Shown here in pieces: positions 61,191-64,000 of a DNA stretch of 64,000 nucleotides (positions are counted from its first letter, which is position 1; each line of letters starts with the position of its first letter). A program made the translations under genes and the position numbers. Origin of the DNA: Lagopus muta (Eukaryota > Chordata > Aves > Galliformes > Phasianidae); NCBI RefSeq assembly GCF_023343835.1, contig NC_064439.1, positions 36,898,508 to 36,962,507 of the forward strand, read 5' to 3'. The notes beneath the pieces are model-generated. The model ran no database searches and was not told the origin of the DNA. It worked only from the letters and a program-made list of their open reading frames with translations.

Positions 61191-64000
61191 CTGTGTTTCC
61201 TTGGATGTGTGCAGTAGATGTCAGCCTTTTATATTCAGAATGTTGCTCTCTTCTCATCTGCTGCAGATGATAGTGGTAAAGTTTCCTGCTGTTAGTTTTC
61301 AGATCATTCTCACTAGATCTTAGCTTGACGCAGGCTATCCGCAACTGACAGTTTTACAGCCTCCGTGAGTGCGGGACCTGATTTATAACGCCCTCATAAA
61401 ATGGGGAGAGGTTATTGAATGACAATGCAGCAATAACAGGATGGGCCAGTCAGGCAGTACCATTTCCCTACCTACCAGACGTGAATGCAAAGGCGTTTTG
61501 TTTTGCAGAAGCACGCTGGCTTCTAAAACGCGGTGACCTACTTAGGAATTACTTGATCGATAGGCTAGATTATCTGTGTGCTATTTCAAGAAATACTGGG
61601 AAAAAGTATGTGGGAGGATATTCCTCTGGTAATTTTCCAGATTTGGTGCTGATTCTGCCAATGAGGTGAAATATGGACGAGGAGTTTGTTCTAGAATTGA
61701 GCCTGAAGTGCTTAGTTTGCAACTAAATAGGACAAATGCACCAATGATGAGAATGGGAATGAGCGTTTTTTGCAATGCTGCAGAAATTCTAATGGTATTG
61801 AAGGCAAGAAAAAGGTGTGGTGAAAGTGTAAAATTAAGGTGAAATTAGCATCTGTGTTGTTAATTTGAATTCATCACCAGTTGCCATCCTGCTAAGGATA
61901 CATAATTCGGGATAGAGGAGTTTAACATGAGTGTTTTGTGGGTTTGTTTTCCTCCTTATAGATTTCTGAATCTGTTATTCCCCCATTTCTGATGTGTTTC
62001 CTTTTAAATATTCTCTTCAACCATTTTTGCTGGTATTTACAGCAGGAATTTTTATTTTTTTTTTACTTTTCTACCAGTTTGAACTGGAGTGGGTGAACTG
62101 GTTAAGAAAAAGCAAGTAGTGATTAAAACTTCTAGCAGTAGCAATCAAAATTATGAATATTTCATTATCTTGGTTTCAGTTCTTGTGTTCATCTTTGCTT
62201 CTTGTGGCTGAAGTCTGACAGTTCTTTAGAAAATCTATAATCATCTTACTTTTAGTGACTGCAGATTCCATCAGATTTTGAGTACTGAGGTAGATGAAAT
62301 ACTTGAATTTCTTGGTGCTGGCTAATCACTTGCAGCTAAATTGGGTTCTTGGTAGTATTTTAGCCATTGAGAAGAGAAAGTCCTCATGTGGCAAAGAATG
62401 CAAAAAGCAACAATCTGGGAGGAGCTGATACTTTCCCTGTTTCTCTTTTTACAGTCTTTATTGTGTCTGCTTACAAACTGCTAAGAGTAATGAGACCTTT
62501 TAGTGCCACTGCTGAACAGGAACCTACGGGGAAAGTTTTTCCCCACTGAATCTAATCGAGAGCATAGCTTGGGGATTAACAGTTGGGAGATCTGTTGTTG
62601 GTAAATGTGCCAATTTGAATGGCTAAGTGAGAGTTTACTCCTTCTTTACAGAACCCCAATCAATTAATTTGGTTAATATGAGGGTTGTAAATATTCTCTG
62701 GTGGAGATTCTGTGATGGGCTTTTGTGTTACGCAGCTGGAACCCTGAAGAAGTTGAGTGAGGCATCAGAATTTTCCTTTCAGCATCTTCTGATAAGAATG
62801 TACCTTTGAAGGTTAACTGCGGTGAAATTGAACTGTGAGACTGAAGAAAGTAGTTTTCAAATGTTTGTCTAGATTGGTTTGTTTCAGTGAACAGCTACGA
62901 AGTGTATTGTGTTTTTTGGGGAGTGCACTAAAATCTTATGTTTACAAAACCAAAGACTTCACAAACTTCACTCTTTTAAAAGGGTCACAGGAAAGATCAG
63001 TGCATTTCTAGGTCTGCTTTTGCAGGAATGGTCTTGTAATAGTTTTTCTGTTTGTATCCTTCCCTCTGCTCTTACTTGCAGAGCATGCAGTCTCTTGAGT
63101 GCCTTCAGAATCAGCTTCAATCAAAATGTTTTTCTTTGCAGTTAATTGACTTCCAGGTTACTGTTCCATCTTAAGCCAGAAATAGATTTAGGAGCATCTC
63201 TTTGATTTACAGAGTTCTGGTTGTGTACCTTAGTTGAAATATTGCAAGACGGTTCAGTTTTCTGTAAATAAAATAATAGTGTAGGATTTCTTCACCTCAG
63301 TCTTGACTATAACAGATGAAACATGATTGCATGGTAGACAGAAATTTGCCATTCTGGTTCCACTCTAACTTTGCAGGCAAATTACCCTGCATCTACCTGT
63401 CTGTGAGGTATGTGAGAGAGTGCATACAAAGCCAGACAAAATACATGTCTATGTTACATAGTCTTTATTAATGCTAGGATTATAGCTAAATTGTGGGAAC
63501 TATTGTGGCCAAGAGTGTAAGAGGCTAGATGGTGGTGTTAGCCAGGTTTTGCTTCTCTTTTTACTAGCCATTGCCATGAAAACAGCAACTCTACAATACT
63601 CAGATCTTCATATCAATGAATTAAATACAGTGTTTTTAACTTAGATAAATTATGTTCAGGCTACGTTACTGTACATACAGCTCTTTCTGTTGGCTATATT
63701 CTAGAGCATTTGGGGAGGCACTGTTACAGTGGCTAGGTCAGTTTTTGAAATGAAATTCCTAGGTTTCATTCAGTGTCACAGTGGTTCCCATTTGGTGTAG
63801 TTATGCCCAGGAAAATAATGCATTCATGAGCAGTTGGTGTGGAAATGTTTTTCATTGTGTGGTTCGAGTTGCAAGGTGAGTTATATCAAAGGTGCCTTCT
63901 TTAGGAGTGTTGCAGCTGATGTTTGCCAATTCTATGCAGACATTTGGAGCAATCTCCCATATTTTTCTAGTTCCTTGCTGTGAGCTGTGGTTAACCATAG
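61191..64000 (+). other. Putative intron sequence to window end, no gene supported
   Basis: AT-rich with chance frames of 88 codons or fewer. The 84-codon frame at 61415-61669 has a P-F-P-Y-L-P-D-V stretch that faintly recalls the C-terminal domain of L1 ORF1, but the link is weak. No exon, RNA gene or CR1 copy recognised. Sequence continues beyond the window edge. Confidence 0.35.

Noticed and set aside
1..64000. CRISPR arrays, rRNA, operons or other prokaryotic systems
   Set aside because: No regularly spaced repeats, ribosomal sequence or compact gene clusters were seen; the window is vertebrate nuclear DNA.

Overview
The window reads as nuclear DNA from a bird, most likely a galliform. 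The main evidence is interspersed CR1 LINEs in the form typical of birds: 5'-truncated copies whose 3' ends carry the short ATTCTATG or ATTCTGTG tandem. No Alu, L1-rich or B1/B2 mammalian background is seen. One CpG island sits in otherwise AT-rich, non-coding sequence, and no bacterial-style gene organisation is visible. No complete protein-coding gene can be demonstrated. Nearly all reading frames of 60-145 codons are chance openings, and the long ones at 16.6-17.9 kb are by-products of GC-rich sequence with few stop codons.

Layout. (1) 1-16.1 kb is AT-rich and looks intergenic. It holds an old LINE with a reverse-transcriptase remnant at the left edge (1-1190), one CR1 3' end (2496-2626) and homopolymer tracts. 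(2) 16.1-18.3 kb is promoter-like. A low-repeat upstream block is followed by a CpG island with a YY1-type element, a tandem GC-box cluster, a CTCF-like motif and several splice-donor consensus sites. The simplest reading is a plus-strand promoter with a non-coding first exon. (3) 18.3-64 kb is probably a very long first intron or introns of that gene. It carries scattered CR1 pieces, microsatellites, several stretches that look like conserved regulatory DNA (36.0-36.9, 44.7-45.1, 46.9-47.1, 57.5-58.1 kb) and one well-formed candidate exon at 25749-25834.

The largest transposon is a 1.7 kb minus-strand CR1 (39101-40780) with broken reverse-transcriptase frames and a substituted catalytic-loop residue. 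A decayed LINE-1-type ORF1 (coiled coil followed by the start of an RNA-binding domain) at 60738-61190 is unexpected, because L1-type elements are rare in birds.

The genes do not form an operon or pathway. The functional logic is one promoter, a long regulatory intron and transposon fossils. The gene driven by the island could not be identified from this window. Conservation and transcript data would decide the regulatory and exon calls.
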